A stretch of 14,556 bases of DNA from positions 1 through 14,556 of the forward strand of contig JBBTVW010000020.1 in the NCBI GenBank assembly GCA_038063075.1. The letters are read 5' to 3'. A model generated the notes under the pieces. It was given only the letters and a program-made list of their open reading frames with translations. It was not told the origin of the DNA and did no database searches. The stretch comes from JACQHJ01 sp038063075. Its GTDB lineage: Bacteria; Patescibacteriota; Microgenomatia; Levybacterales; UBA12049. A program made the translations under genes and the position numbers. Shown one piece after another: positions 1 to 6,649 of this stretch (position 1 is the stretch's first letter; every line of letters begins with the position of its first letter).

Positions 1-240
1 AATGATTTATTTTCCTGGCGTTACTAAGATGTTTCAGTTCACGCCGTGCCCCGCCAAACACTATTAAATTTCTTACGAAACTTTGTTTATATTTGGCCAC
101 CTGACAAGCAGGTAGGTTTCCCTATTCGGAAACCGCCGGATCAAAGGTTGATGGCACCTCCCCGACGAGTATCGCCGCCGTCTGCGTCCTTCCTCGGTCA
201 AAGCCTCCTAGGCATCCATTATTGGCATTATATATAAATT
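1..240 (-). rRNA. rrl: 23S ribosomal RNA, 5' end (partial)
   Basis: Read on the minus strand, the sequence has the conserved start of bacterial 23S rRNA: GGATGCC about 25 nt in (rc of 211-217), then the domain I blocks TTTCCGAATAGGGAAACC and GAACTGAAACATC. The gene runs off the left edge. The 5' end near 240 is placed by comparison with the known distance from the E. coli 5' end to GGATGCC and may be off by several bases. Upstream come a boxA, a spacer hairpin and tRNA-Ala, but no 16S gene. Apparent reading frames inside this stretch are rRNA and are not annotated. Confidence 0.95.
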
Positions 241-264
241 TTTAAAAGACTTTATTCTCTTCAC

Positions 265-277
265 TTTTCAAAGAGCC
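265..277 (-). promoter_or_regulatory. boxA-like rRNA antitermination signal
   Basis: On the minus strand this reads GGCTCTTTGAAAA, close to the E. coli rrn boxA core TGCTCTTTAACA. It lies about 25 nt upstream of the 23S 5' end, where spacer boxA elements usually sit. In bacteria boxA RNA recruits NusB/NusE to protect long untranslated transcripts from Rho. Its presence supports a genuine rRNA transcription unit here. The identity rests on sequence and position only. Confidence 0.7.
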
Positions 278-290
278 AACTCTTACAGTT

Positions 291-335
291 TTGCGTGTAG
301 CGGCCAACGTCATTGCTGGCAGACGCTACGCGCAA
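291..335 (-). other. Stable hairpin in the tRNA-Ala/23S spacer
   Basis: The arms 291-302 and 324-335 pair over 12 positions (TTGCGTGTAGCG against rc TTGCGCGTAGCG, one G-U). An inner GCCA/TGGC helix (303-306 with 317-320) stacks after a 3-nt bulge. It is GC-rich in an AT-rich spacer. There is no U-tract after it on the minus strand and it precedes boxA and 23S, so an rRNA processing or folding element is more likely than a terminator. Confidence 0.6.
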
Positions 336-351
336 AATAATAAAAGTTTTG

Positions 352-424
352 TGGACCGGAAGAGATTCGAACTCTCGACCTCAGCTATGCAAAAGCTGCG
401 CTCTACCAGCTAAGCTACCGGCCC
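352..424 (-). tRNA. tRNA-Ala (anticodon UGC)
   Basis: A 73-nt cloverleaf on the minus strand. The acceptor GGGCCGG pairs with CCGGTCC, including the G3-U70 wobble that is the alanyl-tRNA synthetase identity element. The D stem is GCTT/GAGC, the anticodon stem CAGCT/AGCTG with loop TTTGCAT (anticodon TGC), and the T arm is GAGAG-TTCGAAT-CTCTT. The discriminator is A. The 3' CCA is not encoded (A is followed by CA), so CCA addition is required. tRNA-Ala(UGC) commonly sits between 16S and 23S; here only the 23S side is present. Confidence 0.97.
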
Positions 425-716
425 GAAAATCTATGGTCTAAAAACTAAAACTACAAGTTTTAATGAATTGTTTTTGAGGAAATCTTTAAGAAGAACACAA
501 AAAAGCTATACGTTTAAAATAGATATTTTTGTTAATTTCTGCATAAAGTAATTTCCTCGTAACTCCAAAGATAACTTTGGGTTAGATTCATTCACAAAAC
601 GATCTTATCACAAGGCTAGAAAAGTGTCAAGAAGAAGTATGTTTAGCTATTAACGTCTAACAACTACACTTCTCTATCCTTAATTGATAATTTAATTTTA
701 ATAAATGTCAATTAAA
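425..716. other. Leader and intergenic region upstream of tRNA-Ala/23S
   Basis: This 292-bp stretch has no credible gene. It contains no 16S 3' end: the anti-Shine-Dalgarno tail GGATCACCTCC is absent on the minus strand. It holds a good minus-strand promoter (602-630), a leader of about 170 nt to the tRNA, and a small hairpin with arms CCAAAG (565-570) and CTTTGG (575-580). A second possible minus-strand promoter starts with TTGACA at 706-711 followed after 16 bp by TATCAA, weaker, right after the TspO stop codon. Confidence 0.6.
602..630 (-). promoter_or_regulatory. Promoter of the tRNA-Ala-23S unit
   Basis: The minus strand has a perfect -35 TTGACA (630..625), a 17-bp spacer, and -10 TAAGAT (607..602) preceded by TGA, an extended -10. 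The predicted start is near 595, giving about 170 nt of leader before tRNA-Ala. It is the strongest promoter-like sequence upstream and points to independent transcription of 23S. Confidence 0.65.
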
Positions 717-1184
717 TTAATTCAAAACAATAATAAACAAATTCAAAATAGAAGCAAAGCTAACCCATAAAAGATATGGAACTAGTAAAAGTGAAGCAGG
801 TTTTGAATATTTCCAAAACTCATAAATTAACAGTATTATTGATCCCCAAAGCATTGCAATATTAATAAAAGCAAATACTGGACTGTGCAAACCAAAAAAT
901 ACAAAAGACCAAGTAAAGTTTAATAAAAGTTGAATTGCAAATAATATTATTATTTTGTTTCTATGTTTTTTTAATTTTTCTTCTAATACCAAAAACAAAG
1001 ATAATCCCATTAAAAAATAAAGAGTTGTCCAAACAGGTGCAAAAATATAGTTTGGAGGACTAAATGAGGGTTTTTGTAAGAATGCATACCAAGTAGGAAT
1101 TTGGGAGACTGTAAAATATGAACCTAATATACCTACTCCCTGAGAAATTAACACTATTAAAGCTAATTTCCAAAGGTTTTTCAT
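717..1184 (-). CDS. tspO: TspO/MBR family membrane protein
   Basis: 155 aa, the usual TspO length, with five predicted transmembrane segments. Family signatures are visible: W32-Y33 and KPSFSPP (38-44) in the first loop, FAPVW (48-52) entering helix 2, QLLLNFTWS (85-93) in helix 3, and PYLLWVSFASILN (136-148) in helix 5. TspO proteins bind tetrapyrroles and sterol-like ligands, and have been linked to porphyrin breakdown and stress signalling in other bacteria; the native role here is unknown. The start is the ATG at 1184, six nt after a -10 element, with no Shine-Dalgarno. The gene is monocistronic; the next gene upstream ends at 1223. Confidence 0.93.
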   Translation of the reverse strand: MKNLWKLALIVLISQGVGILGSYFTVSQIPTWYAFLQKPSFSPPNYIFAPVWTTLYFLMGLSLFLVLEEKLKKHRNKIIILFAIQLLLNFTWSFVFFGLHSPVFAFINIAMLWGSIILLIYEFWKYSKPASLLLVPYLLWVSFASILNLFIIVLN

Positions 1185-1190
1185 AAAAAT

Positions 1191-1219
1191 ATCATCTCAG
1201 CTAGTAATTAGCATGTCAA
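1191..1219 (-). promoter_or_regulatory. Promoter of tspO, predicted leaderless
   Basis: -35 TTGACA (1219..1214), 17-bp spacer, -10 GATGAT (1196..1191) preceded by TGA. Only six nt separate the -10 from the ATG at 1184, so the predicted transcription start coincides with the start codon. Confidence 0.55.
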
Positions 1220-1222
1220 CTT

Positions 1223-1711
1223 TTATTGAAGAGTAAGAGGAATTACTACTTTATCAATTTCACTACCATCTTTGGCACTATAATCAAAAACTTCTAAAGT
1301 TATTTTTTCTTTTAAGGTAAGTCCTGAAACTGTTATTTCATATGGACCAAATTGTCCAGCATCTTTTGCATCTGCATATACACTTCCCTCTAATACCTTA
1401 TTTCCCTTACTATCCAATATTCTGTAATTTAATTGATTTTCAAAAACTCTTGCGCTTCCTTTAACAACAAAGGGAATAGAAACTTTTGCATTTGCTTTTG
1501 GACTATCTAGAGAAATATTTTCGCTTTTTTGAGTTACCGTTGGAGCCTTATCTACACATTTCTTTGTTGGCATAGGAGATTTAGGATTTCCATGTTTTAC
1601 CCACTGACCATTGTCACAAATCCATGTATCTTCATTAGCTCTAAACAGAATTAAAACAGAAAAAATTATAAGCAAGATTACCACTAAACCAATTGCTATT
1701 CTTTTACCCAT
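1223..1711 (-). CDS. Membrane-anchored Gmad2 immunoglobulin-like domain protein
   Basis: 162 aa. Residues 4-23 form an uncleaved signal anchor. Next is a short extracytoplasmic segment with two cysteines (C32, C52) around ICDNGQWVKHGNP, a linker I recognise from many CPR surface proteins; the cysteines probably form a disulfide. Residues 65-162 match the Gmad2 (bacterial spore germination/immunoglobulin-like) domain: 'SPKANAKVSIPFVVKGSARVF', then RILDSKG and a C-terminal beta strand. The likely role is a surface or adhesion-type protein, but no substrate or partner is known. The start ATG lies six nt after TATAAT. DsbA-like (4587-5423) could oxidise its cysteines; this is inference. Confidence 0.85.
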   Translation of the reverse strand: MGKRIAIGLVVILLIIFSVLILFRANEDTWICDNGQWVKHGNPKSPMPTKKCVDKAPTVTQKSENISLDSPKANAKVSIPFVVKGSARVFENQLNYRILDSKGNKVLEGSVYADAKDAGQFGPYEITVSGLTLKEKITLEVFDYSAKDGSEIDKVVIPLTLQ

Positions 1712-1717
1712 AAAACA

Positions 1718-1723
1718 ATTATA
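1718..1723 (-). promoter_or_regulatory. -10 element of the Gmad2 gene, predicted leaderless
   Basis: A consensus TATAAT on the minus strand ends six nt before the ATG at 1711. No good -35 is seen 16-18 bp upstream. Confidence 0.5.
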
Positions 1724-1759
1724 TACCCTAAGATCAAGTTAAATAATTAAGGATTTAAA

Positions 1760-1963
1760 TTATCTTCCAAGTGGATGAGGCTTTGGGGCCGAACTAGCTC
1801 TTCTTCTTAACCCCTCTATTATAGCGCTGCTTCTAGCATAATGCTGAAAATCTGCTATATGATGAACACTTACTGGTTTTATTGGTACTGGTCTATCTGG
1901 ATAACCAACAACTGTTTCTGTTCCTTCTATAAAACTTGGTGAAACTTCCCTTATACTTGCCAT
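1760..1963 (-). CDS. Small hypothetical protein (67 aa)
   Basis: I do not recognise this protein. A longer frame with a TTG start at 2002 exists, but that TTG is the first triplet of a TTGACA -35 box, so the ATG at 1963 (MASIREVSPSF...) is the better start. The protein is soluble-looking and basic, with an 'ARSSAIIEGLRRRASSAP' segment and a C-terminal PKPHPLGR tail rich in proline and basic residues; it has no signal peptide or membrane segment. It sits just after trxB but has its own promoter and no Shine-Dalgarno. The clean promoter placement argues that it is real; no homology supports it. Confidence 0.5.
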   Translation of the reverse strand: MASIREVSPSFIEGTETVVGYPDRPVPIKPVSVHHIADFQHYARSSAIIEGLRRRASSAPKPHPLGR

Positions 1964-1973
1964 ACCAAAATAA

Positions 1974-2002
1974 ATATTAGACCTAAAATTTAATATTGTC
2001 AA
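1974..2002 (-). promoter_or_regulatory. Promoter of the 67-aa gene
   Basis: -35 TTGACA (2002..1997), 17-bp spacer, -10 TAATAT (1979..1974). The ATG at 1963 is 10 nt after the -10, predicting a leader of about 3 nt. Confidence 0.55.
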
Positions 2003-2011
2003 GGAATTTTA

Positions 2012-2932
2012 TCAATAAAGATTAATAGAGGATTCTAGCCATTTTTCAGCCTCAAGTGCAGCGCTACAACCATATCCAGCTGCAGTTATTGCTTGTTTAT
2101 AGTGGGAATCATGAACATCACCAGCTACAAAAACACCTTCTTTGTTAGTTAAAAAATGATCATGAACTTTTATAAAACCTTTTTCATCTAAATCAATATC
2201 ATTAAACTTATTCGTATTTGGCATGTGTCCAATTGCTACAAATACTCCATCTATTGGCATTTCGCTTACTTCTTGCGTTTGATTGTTTTTAATCTTAACT
2301 CCGCTTACAACCATCTCTCCTAAAACCTCTATTACTTCACTGTTATACATTATTTTAATTTTTGGGTTTTCTTTTACTCTTTTTTGCATAATATCTGAAG
2401 CTCTAAATGAATCTTTTCTATGAACTAAAGTAACACTTGAAGCAAACTTTGTTAAAACTAATGCCTCTTCCATTGCACTATCTCCTCCACCTACTACAAT
2501 TACATTTTTATTTCTAAAAAATACAGCATCGCAGGGAGCACAACTTGATATTCCTCTACCTATTTTTTCTTTTTCACCAGGAACTTCAAGCCATTTGGTA
2601 TCTGCACCAGTTGCAATAATTACAGATTTACCCTCAACTTCCCTATCGCTAACTTTTAACTTAAATGGCCTTTTTGAAAAATCTGCTGACATAAATTCTT
2701 CATCAATAAACTCTGCACCAAATTTTTCAGCCTGTTTTCGCATGTTAGCCATTAATTCTGGTCCTTGAATACCTTCTGGAAAACCTGGGAAATTCTCAAC
2801 AAGCGTAGTTAACATTAATTGCCCACCCCATTTACCACCAGCAATAACCAAAGTTTTTAAGTCTGCTCTTGTTGTATAAATTGCGGCTGTAAGTCCTGCG
2901 GGACCAGAACCAATTATTATTACGTCGTACAT
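2012..2932 (-). CDS. trxB: Thioredoxin-disulfide reductase
   Basis: 306 aa, normal for the low-molecular-weight bacterial enzyme, a cytoplasmic FAD flavoprotein that reduces thioredoxin with NAD(P)H. The FAD motif is GSGPAG (8-13). The redox-active dithiol is C131-A-P-C134-D, where CATC is the common form. The pyridine-nucleotide motif is GGGDSA (148-153), followed by HRKDSFRAS (171-179). The second FAD-contacting motif is GVFVAGDVHD (266-275). It follows trxA by 17 nt in the same orientation, so the two are almost surely co-transcribed. There is no Shine-Dalgarno before the ATG. Confidence 0.97.
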   Translation of the reverse strand: MYDVIIIGSGPAGLTAAIYTTRADLKTLVIAGGKWGGQLMLTTLVENFPGFPEGIQGPELMANMRKQAEKFGAEFIDEEFMSADFSKRPFKLKVSDREVEGKSVIIATGADTKWLEVPGEKEKIGRGISSCAPCDAVFFRNKNVIVVGGGDSAMEEALVLTKFASSVTLVHRKDSFRASDIMQKRVKENPKIKIMYNSEVIEVLGEMVVSGVKIKNNQTQEVSEMPIDGVFVAIGHMPNTNKFNDIDLDEKGFIKVHDHFLTNKEGVFVAGDVHDSHYKQAITAAGYGCSAALEAEKWLESSINLY

Positions 2933-2949
2933 ATTTTATAGGAGAAAAA

Positions 2950-3276
2950 TTACAAGCCTAAAATGCTATCTATTTCCCTTTTGTAGTTATCTTTACTTTG
3001 TGCTCCAATCATTACCTTAACTGGTTGTCCGTTTTTAAATAGCATAACTGTTGGAATACTCATTACTCCATAGTTTTGTGCAGTTTGACCATTAGCATCT
3101 ACATCTAACTTTCCTACTTTTAATTTTCCACTATATTCTGTAGCTAATTCTTCAATAATTGGGCCTACTATTCTACAAGGAGTACACCACTCTGCCCAAA
3201 AATCAACCAAGGTAGGAGTCTCGGAAGACAATACTTCATCTTTGAAATTTTTATCTGTAACAATTACATGTGCCAT
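2950..3276 (-). CDS. trxA: Thioredoxin
   Basis: 108 aa from the ATG at 3276, the canonical thioredoxin length. A GTG two codons upstream at 3282 is also in frame; the ATG is preferred because the predicted transcription start is near 3280. The active site is WAEWCTPC (the usual WCGPC has Gly where this has Thr). The cis-proline loop MSIPTVM and the terminal KNGQP turn are present. It reduces disulfides of cytoplasmic proteins and is recycled by TrxB, encoded immediately downstream. Confidence 0.96.
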   Translation of the reverse strand: MAHVIVTDKNFKDEVLSSETPTLVDFWAEWCTPCRIVGPIIEELATEYSGKLKVGKLDVDANGQTAQNYGVMSIPTVMLFKNGQPVKVMIGAQSKDNYKREIDSILGL

Positions 3277-3287
3277 ATTCACATACT

Positions 3288-3316
3288 AAAATATCAGTTA
3301 GTAAATCCCCTGTCAA
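3288..3316 (-). promoter_or_regulatory. Promoter of trxA-trxB
   Basis: -35 TTGACA (3316..3311), 17-bp spacer, -10 TATTTT (3293..3288) preceded by TGA. The -10 ends 11 nt before the ATG at 3276, so the leader is predicted at only 2-5 nt. Confidence 0.6.
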
Positions 3317-3399
3317 CCATTATTAAATATATCAATAAAGTTCGTTGGGTAAAAATATACATTAACGATGTTTATTTTTTAAATTTATTTAAAAATAGA

Positions 3400-3420
3400 T
3401 TGAATAAATATTTTATTCAA
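3400..3420 (-). terminator. Possible intrinsic terminator of the hydroxyacid dehydrogenase gene
   Basis: A perfect 8-bp inverted repeat (TTGAATAA, 5-nt loop, TTATTCAA) overlaps the stop codon. On the minus strand it is followed by TCTATTTTT. The stem is entirely AT-rich apart from one G-C pair, so termination strength is doubtful. Confidence 0.4.
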
Positions 3421-4414
3421 CTATATTAATTGGGGTATTATTTATATAGCTTTTTATATTAACAACTGTTATCTCTAATATCTCTTGCAATGCCTCTTTA
3501 CTATTAAACGCATTATGAGGCGTAACTATAACGTCTTGCCTTGTTAATAAAACATGATTTAATAATTGAGTTTTAATATCACAATTTTTTAGAAACTCTG
3601 TTGTTAAGAGCTCTCGTTCTTCTCTTAAATCACACTCTTCTTCTAAAACATCAAGACCAACAGAAGACAGAATTTCTCTTTCTAAACCCTCTACTATAGC
3701 TTGTGTTTCAATTAATGCTCCTCTTGCTGTATTAATTAAAACAGCTCCCTTTTTAATATATTGTATGTTTTGCATATTTATAATGTGCTCTGTTTCTTTA
3801 GTGTGAGGCAGATGAAGAGAAATTATATCTGAATTTGCCAAAAGATCATTTAACTCTGTGTACTTAACCCCTTTTACTATTAACTCAGGATCTTGACTAT
3901 GGCTATATGCTAAGACTTGCATTCCAAAAGCCAATGAAAGCTCTGCGACATTTTTACCAATATTTCCTGTTCCTAAAATTCCAATTGTCTTACCAAATAA
4001 ATCAAAGCCAGTAAATGCTTCGTTTGCAAACTCCCCTTCTTTTGCCTTAATACTTGAGGGAATAATTTTTCTAGAGATTGCAAGAAGAAGTGCAAATGTA
4101 TGTTCTGCAACCGTATGAGCTCCGTATGCTGGAACAAAGGCTACTTTTATACCCCTTTGCCTACAGTATTCTATATCTATATGATCATATCCCATTGAAC
4201 GCGTCACGATAAGTTTAAGATTTGAAAACTTATCAATTAACTCTTTTGTAATCTCTGAGTAAATAAATATCGAGATAATCTCGGCCTCTAGAAACTTTGC
4301 GATATTTTCATCTGTAAGTTTTTCTTGGGTAAATATAATTTGGTGATCAGAAATAGAATGTTTAATGTAATTTTCTTCCCAAGGCTCTAATTCAAAGAAA
4401 ACAATTTTTTGCAT
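3413..4414 (-). CDS. NAD-dependent D-2-hydroxyacid dehydrogenase (D-lactate dehydrogenase-like)
   Basis: 333 aa, full length for the D-isomer-specific 2-hydroxyacid dehydrogenases. The N-terminal substrate domain is followed by the Rossmann domain with GTGNIG (148-153). The catalytic Arg is R231 in NTARGALI, the Glu is in GLDVLEEE (near E260), and the His is H300 in TPHNAFNS. About 40 residues separate the Glu and His, nearer the spacing of D-lactate dehydrogenases (about 32) than of short-loop phosphoglycerate dehydrogenases. Reduction of pyruvate to D-lactate, regenerating NAD+ in fermentation, is the likely role; the exact substrate is not readable from sequence. Monocistronic, with its own promoter. 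Confidence 0.9.
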   Translation of the reverse strand: MQKIVFFELEPWEENYIKHSISDHQIIFTQEKLTDENIAKFLEAEIISIFIYSEITKELIDKFSNLKLIVTRSMGYDHIDIEYCRQRGIKVAFVPAYGAHTVAEHTFALLLAISRKIIPSSIKAKEGEFANEAFTGFDLFGKTIGILGTGNIGKNVAELSLAFGMQVLAYSHSQDPELIVKGVKYTELNDLLANSDIISLHLPHTKETEHIINMQNIQYIKKGAVLINTARGALIETQAIVEGLEREILSSVGLDVLEEECDLREERELLTTEFLKNCDIKTQLLNHVLLTRQDVIVTPHNAFNSKEALQEILEITVVNIKSYINNTPINIVE

Positions 4415-4426
4415 CAGTACTTTGAG

Positions 4427-4453
4427 GTTATAACAGTAGTATTACTTTGTCAA
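4427..4453 (-). promoter_or_regulatory. Promoter of the hydroxyacid dehydrogenase gene
   Basis: -35 TTGACA (4453..4448), a short 15-bp spacer, and -10 TATAAC (4432..4427) with an extended TGT. The ATG at 4414 is 12 nt after the -10, so a leader of about 5 nt is predicted and no Shine-Dalgarno is possible. Confidence 0.55.
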
Positions 4454-4524
4454 CGTGTTTGATAAGCTGATAACTTAACTCCTCCTCATTTTTTTTAAAA
4501 TCTATTAATATTGAAATTGCATAA

Positions 4525-4550
4525 AAGTAAAATTAAGAACGTTTTTACTT
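4525..4550. repeat. Inverted repeat just upstream of the dsbA-like promoter
   Basis: Perfect 8-bp arms AAGTAAAA (4525-4532) and TTTTACTT (4543-4550), separated by 10 bp, end one base before the -35 box of the DsbA-like gene. The position suits a regulator site, but the AT-rich arms could be chance. Confidence 0.35.
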
Positions 4551-4551
4551 C

Positions 4552-4580
4552 TTGACAAGCGTTTTCAAAAAAAATAAAAT
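4552..4580 (+). promoter_or_regulatory. Promoter of the dsbA-like gene, predicted leaderless
   Basis: -35 TTGACA (4552-4557), 17-bp spacer, -10 TAAAAT (4575-4580). The ATG begins six nt later at 4587, so transcription should start at the first base of the start codon. This is the clearest leaderless configuration in the window. Confidence 0.7.
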
Positions 4581-4586
4581 GCTTCT

Positions 4587-5423
4587 ATGGTAAGAGTAAA
4601 AAAAACCCTAGAAAAAGAAGAAATTACCCCATTAGAAAAAATTCCATCAATAAATTTAAAAAGTAATTCTGATAAAATAACTAAATCCTTTAAATCGTTT
4701 TTTCAATTTGCAATTAACTATAGACCAAAATCTTACACTCCTATCCTTGCAGTACTACTTATAGTTGCAGCATTTTTACTTGGAATCTTAATTACTAAGG
4801 TTCAATACCTTGAAGGTGGAGAGCAAGCAATAGTTACTGATCAAACTCCAACAGCAGAAAATAATCAATTGCAACCAGGACAAAAAGTAGATGTTGGCGT
4901 TGGTAATCTTCAGCCACAAGGAGACCCAAATGCAAAAGTAAAAATAGTTGAATTTGCAGACCTAAGATGCCCATTCTGTGCTCAATTCCATAAAGAATCT
5001 GGGAAGAAAATCATAGAAGAGTATGTAAAGACAGGTAAAGCAGTACTTTATTTTAGACACTTTGAATTCCTTGGGCCTGCATCAATAGTTGCAGGAAATG
5101 CTAGTGAATGTGCAAATGAACAAGGAAAATTCTGGGAAATGCATAACTATTTATATGACAACCAACCATCAGAAAGCGATACATCTATGTATACCACTGA
5201 AAGAATGACTCAAATAGCAGGTACTTTAGGAGTTAATACTGTACAGTTTAAAACCTGTATGGACACAAATAAATATCAAGCAAATTTAGATAAAGACATG
5301 AATGACGGTCAAGCAGCAGGCGTATCAGGAACACCAACAACCTTTATAAATGGAAGATCAATCGTAGGGGCTGAGCCATATGAATCTATTAAAACAGTCA
5401 TTGAACAAGCTTTAGCAGAGTAA
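4587..5423 (+). CDS. Membrane-anchored DsbA-like thiol:disulfide oxidoreductase
   Basis: 278 aa. A basic cytoplasmic N-terminus of about 50 residues precedes one transmembrane anchor (51-70). A linker (75-110) leads to a DsbA/BdbD-type thioredoxin domain (about 112-278). The active site is C128-P-F-C131 (RCPFC), and the cis-proline loop is GVSGTPTTFING (P250). C175 and C224 are a probable structural disulfide. The enzyme would form or isomerise disulfides in exported proteins outside the membrane. The long charged N-terminus before the anchor is unusual for a simple signal anchor. The start is fixed by the promoter six nt upstream. The stop lies 3 nt from the convergent ZIP gene. Confidence 0.93.
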   Translation: MVRVKKTLEKEEITPLEKIPSINLKSNSDKITKSFKSFFQFAINYRPKSYTPILAVLLIVAAFLLGILITKVQYLEGGEQAIVTDQTPTAENNQLQPGQKVDVGVGNLQPQGDPNAKVKIVEFADLRCPFCAQFHKESGKKIIEEYVKTGKAVLYFRHFEFLGPASIVAGNASECANEQGKFWEMHNYLYDNQPSESDTSMYTTERMTQIAGTLGVNTVQFKTCMDTNKYQANLDKDMNDGQAAGVSGTPTTFINGRSIVGAEPYESIKTVIEQALAE

Positions 5424-5426
5424 GAT

Positions 5427-6227
5427 TTAATGTCCTCCAATACCACGTAGTAGGCTTACAAATATCCAAATAAGGATAACTCCTAAAAACATTAATAGCG
5501 TTTCAATTAGCGCAAATCCTTTTCTATTTTCGTGATGAATTTCAGGGATTAAATCTGAAGCAGCAATATAGATAAAAAAACCTGCAGTTATGGCCAAAAG
5601 AATTGGCAAAGATGCCTCAATCCTCTCTCCTAATAAAAATGCAATTACTGCGCCAACTACCGCGGCTAAAGCGCTAAAAAAATTAACAAGTAATACTTTC
5701 TTTCTTTCTAAGCCTTTATGTAAAAGTATTCCAAAATCACCAATTTCTTGAGGAATTTCATGTGCTGCAATAGCCAAAGCTGTTATTATTCCAAGCGGAA
5801 CACTAACTAAAAAGGTTGCCCCAATAGCGATACCATCTATAAAATTATGAACACTATCTCCTAAAATTACTAAAGGGACTGTTGGTTTTATATTTTCCTC
5901 TGCGTATTCATGTTGATGATGATGAAACCAGTGAACAAAACGTTCTAAAAGAAAAAAACCTAATATTCCAAAAAGCACCCAGAAAAATATATCAACCTTA
6001 CCTGATATGCCCTCCTCTACTATATGCCTACCCTCTTCAACTGCTTCTGGCAGTAAATCAAAAAATACTGTTCCAAGTAATGTTCCAGCAGCAAATGCGG
6101 CTAAGAAATGAGAATACTTTAACACTTTCTTTTCTTTAATCAGCAAAAATACTCCTCCAATTAAGGAAAAAACGCTACCCACTAGGGCAAAAAATAAAAT
6201 GTAAATTAAGACTGGCAATTCAAACAT
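5427..6227 (-). CDS. ZIP-family metal transporter
   Basis: 266 aa with about eight transmembrane helices. The binuclear metal site motifs are present: DSVHNFIDGIAIG (124-136; H127, N128, D131) in helix 4 and AHEIPQEIGDF (155-165; H156, E157, E161) in helix 5. A histidine-rich cytoplasmic loop, HWFHHHQHEY (99-108), is typical of metal-sensing or metal-binding loops in ZIPs. It imports Zn2+ or another divalent metal into the cytoplasm. The start overlaps the end of the upstream regulator gene by 22 nt, so the pair is co-transcribed and probably translationally coupled; a weak GGAG lies 11 nt before the ATG. Zinc is favoured by the regulator context, but Fe or Mn are possible. Confidence 0.92.
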   Translation of the reverse strand: MFELPVLIYILFFALVGSVFSLIGGVFLLIKEKKVLKYSHFLAAFAAGTLLGTVFFDLLPEAVEEGRHIVEEGISGKVDIFFWVLFGILGFFLLERFVHWFHHHQHEYAEENIKPTVPLVILGDSVHNFIDGIAIGATFLVSVPLGIITALAIAAHEIPQEIGDFGILLHKGLERKKVLLVNFFSALAAVVGAVIAFLLGERIEASLPILLAITAGFFIYIAASDLIPEIHHENRKGFALIETLLMFLGVILIWIFVSLLRGIGGH

Positions 6228-6637
6228 ATTCCAAAAAACTCCAAAGAGTGACTCTTAACAATAAATCCTTTATCCTTTTTAATTTCAGCTTCAAAATTAC
6301 TCATGTGTGAATCTTCAACACTTTCAATATGACCACAATTTGTACAAATTAGATGATGATGATCTCCTTTATTTGAAAGCTCATATCTTGTCTTCCCTTC
6401 TCCAAAATCTATTCTTTTTAAAATTCCTTTTTCTACAAAAACATTCACTAATCTAAAAATTGTAGCAGGATCAGCCTTAATATTATTATTTTTAAAATAT
6501 GAGATTATTTCAGAAACATCAACAGGTTGTTTTGCTGACTCAAAAAATTTCATGGCAAATAACCTAACGGGAGTTATTTTAACTTCCATCTTTTTTAATT
6601 CTGTCTTACAATCGTGATTATTTATTAAATTAAACAT
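6206..6637 (-). CDS. Fur/Zur-family metal-responsive repressor
   Basis: 143 aa, normal for Fur-family regulators. The N-terminal winged helix carries VKITPVR (19-25) and the recognition-helix region DPATIFRLVNVF (56-67). The C-terminal dimerisation/metal domain has DHHHLICTNCGH (92-103) and HSLEFFGICLNCQ (130-142). C98, C101, C138 and C141 form the CxxC...CxxC structural zinc site. It is co-transcribed with a ZIP transporter, which makes a zinc sensor (Zur) the best guess; Fur or Mur roles cannot be excluded. Two palindromes over its own promoter suggest autorepression. Leader of about 64 nt, the longest of the protein genes here. Confidence 0.9.
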   Translation of the reverse strand: MFNLINNHDCKTELKKMEVKITPVRLFAMKFFESAKQPVDVSEIISYFKNNNIKADPATIFRLVNVFVEKGILKRIDFGEGKTRYELSNKGDHHHLICTNCGHIESVEDSHMSNFEAEIKKDKGFIVKSHSLEFFGICLNCQS

Positions 6638-6649
6638 ATATTTATAATC

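Noticed and set aside
46..237. A 63-codon open frame on the plus strand
   Set aside because: It lies wholly within the 23S rRNA gene, antisense to it.
690..711. A second promoter for the tRNA-Ala-23S unit (TTGACA at 706-711)
   Set aside because: The -10 TATCAA at 16 bp is weaker than the promoter at 602-630, so it was not listed separately.
682..717. Inverted repeat TTAATTG...CAATTAA near the TspO stop as a terminator
   Set aside because: The 22-nt loop and all-AT arms make it indistinguishable from chance in this composition.
3274..3282. GTG start of thioredoxin at 3282
   Set aside because: Kept as an alternative only; the ATG at 3276 gives the canonical length and suits the predicted start of transcription.
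5882..6139. Plus-strand frame of 85 codons
   Set aside because: Antisense shadow of the ZIP transporter; no family resemblance and low-complexity composition.
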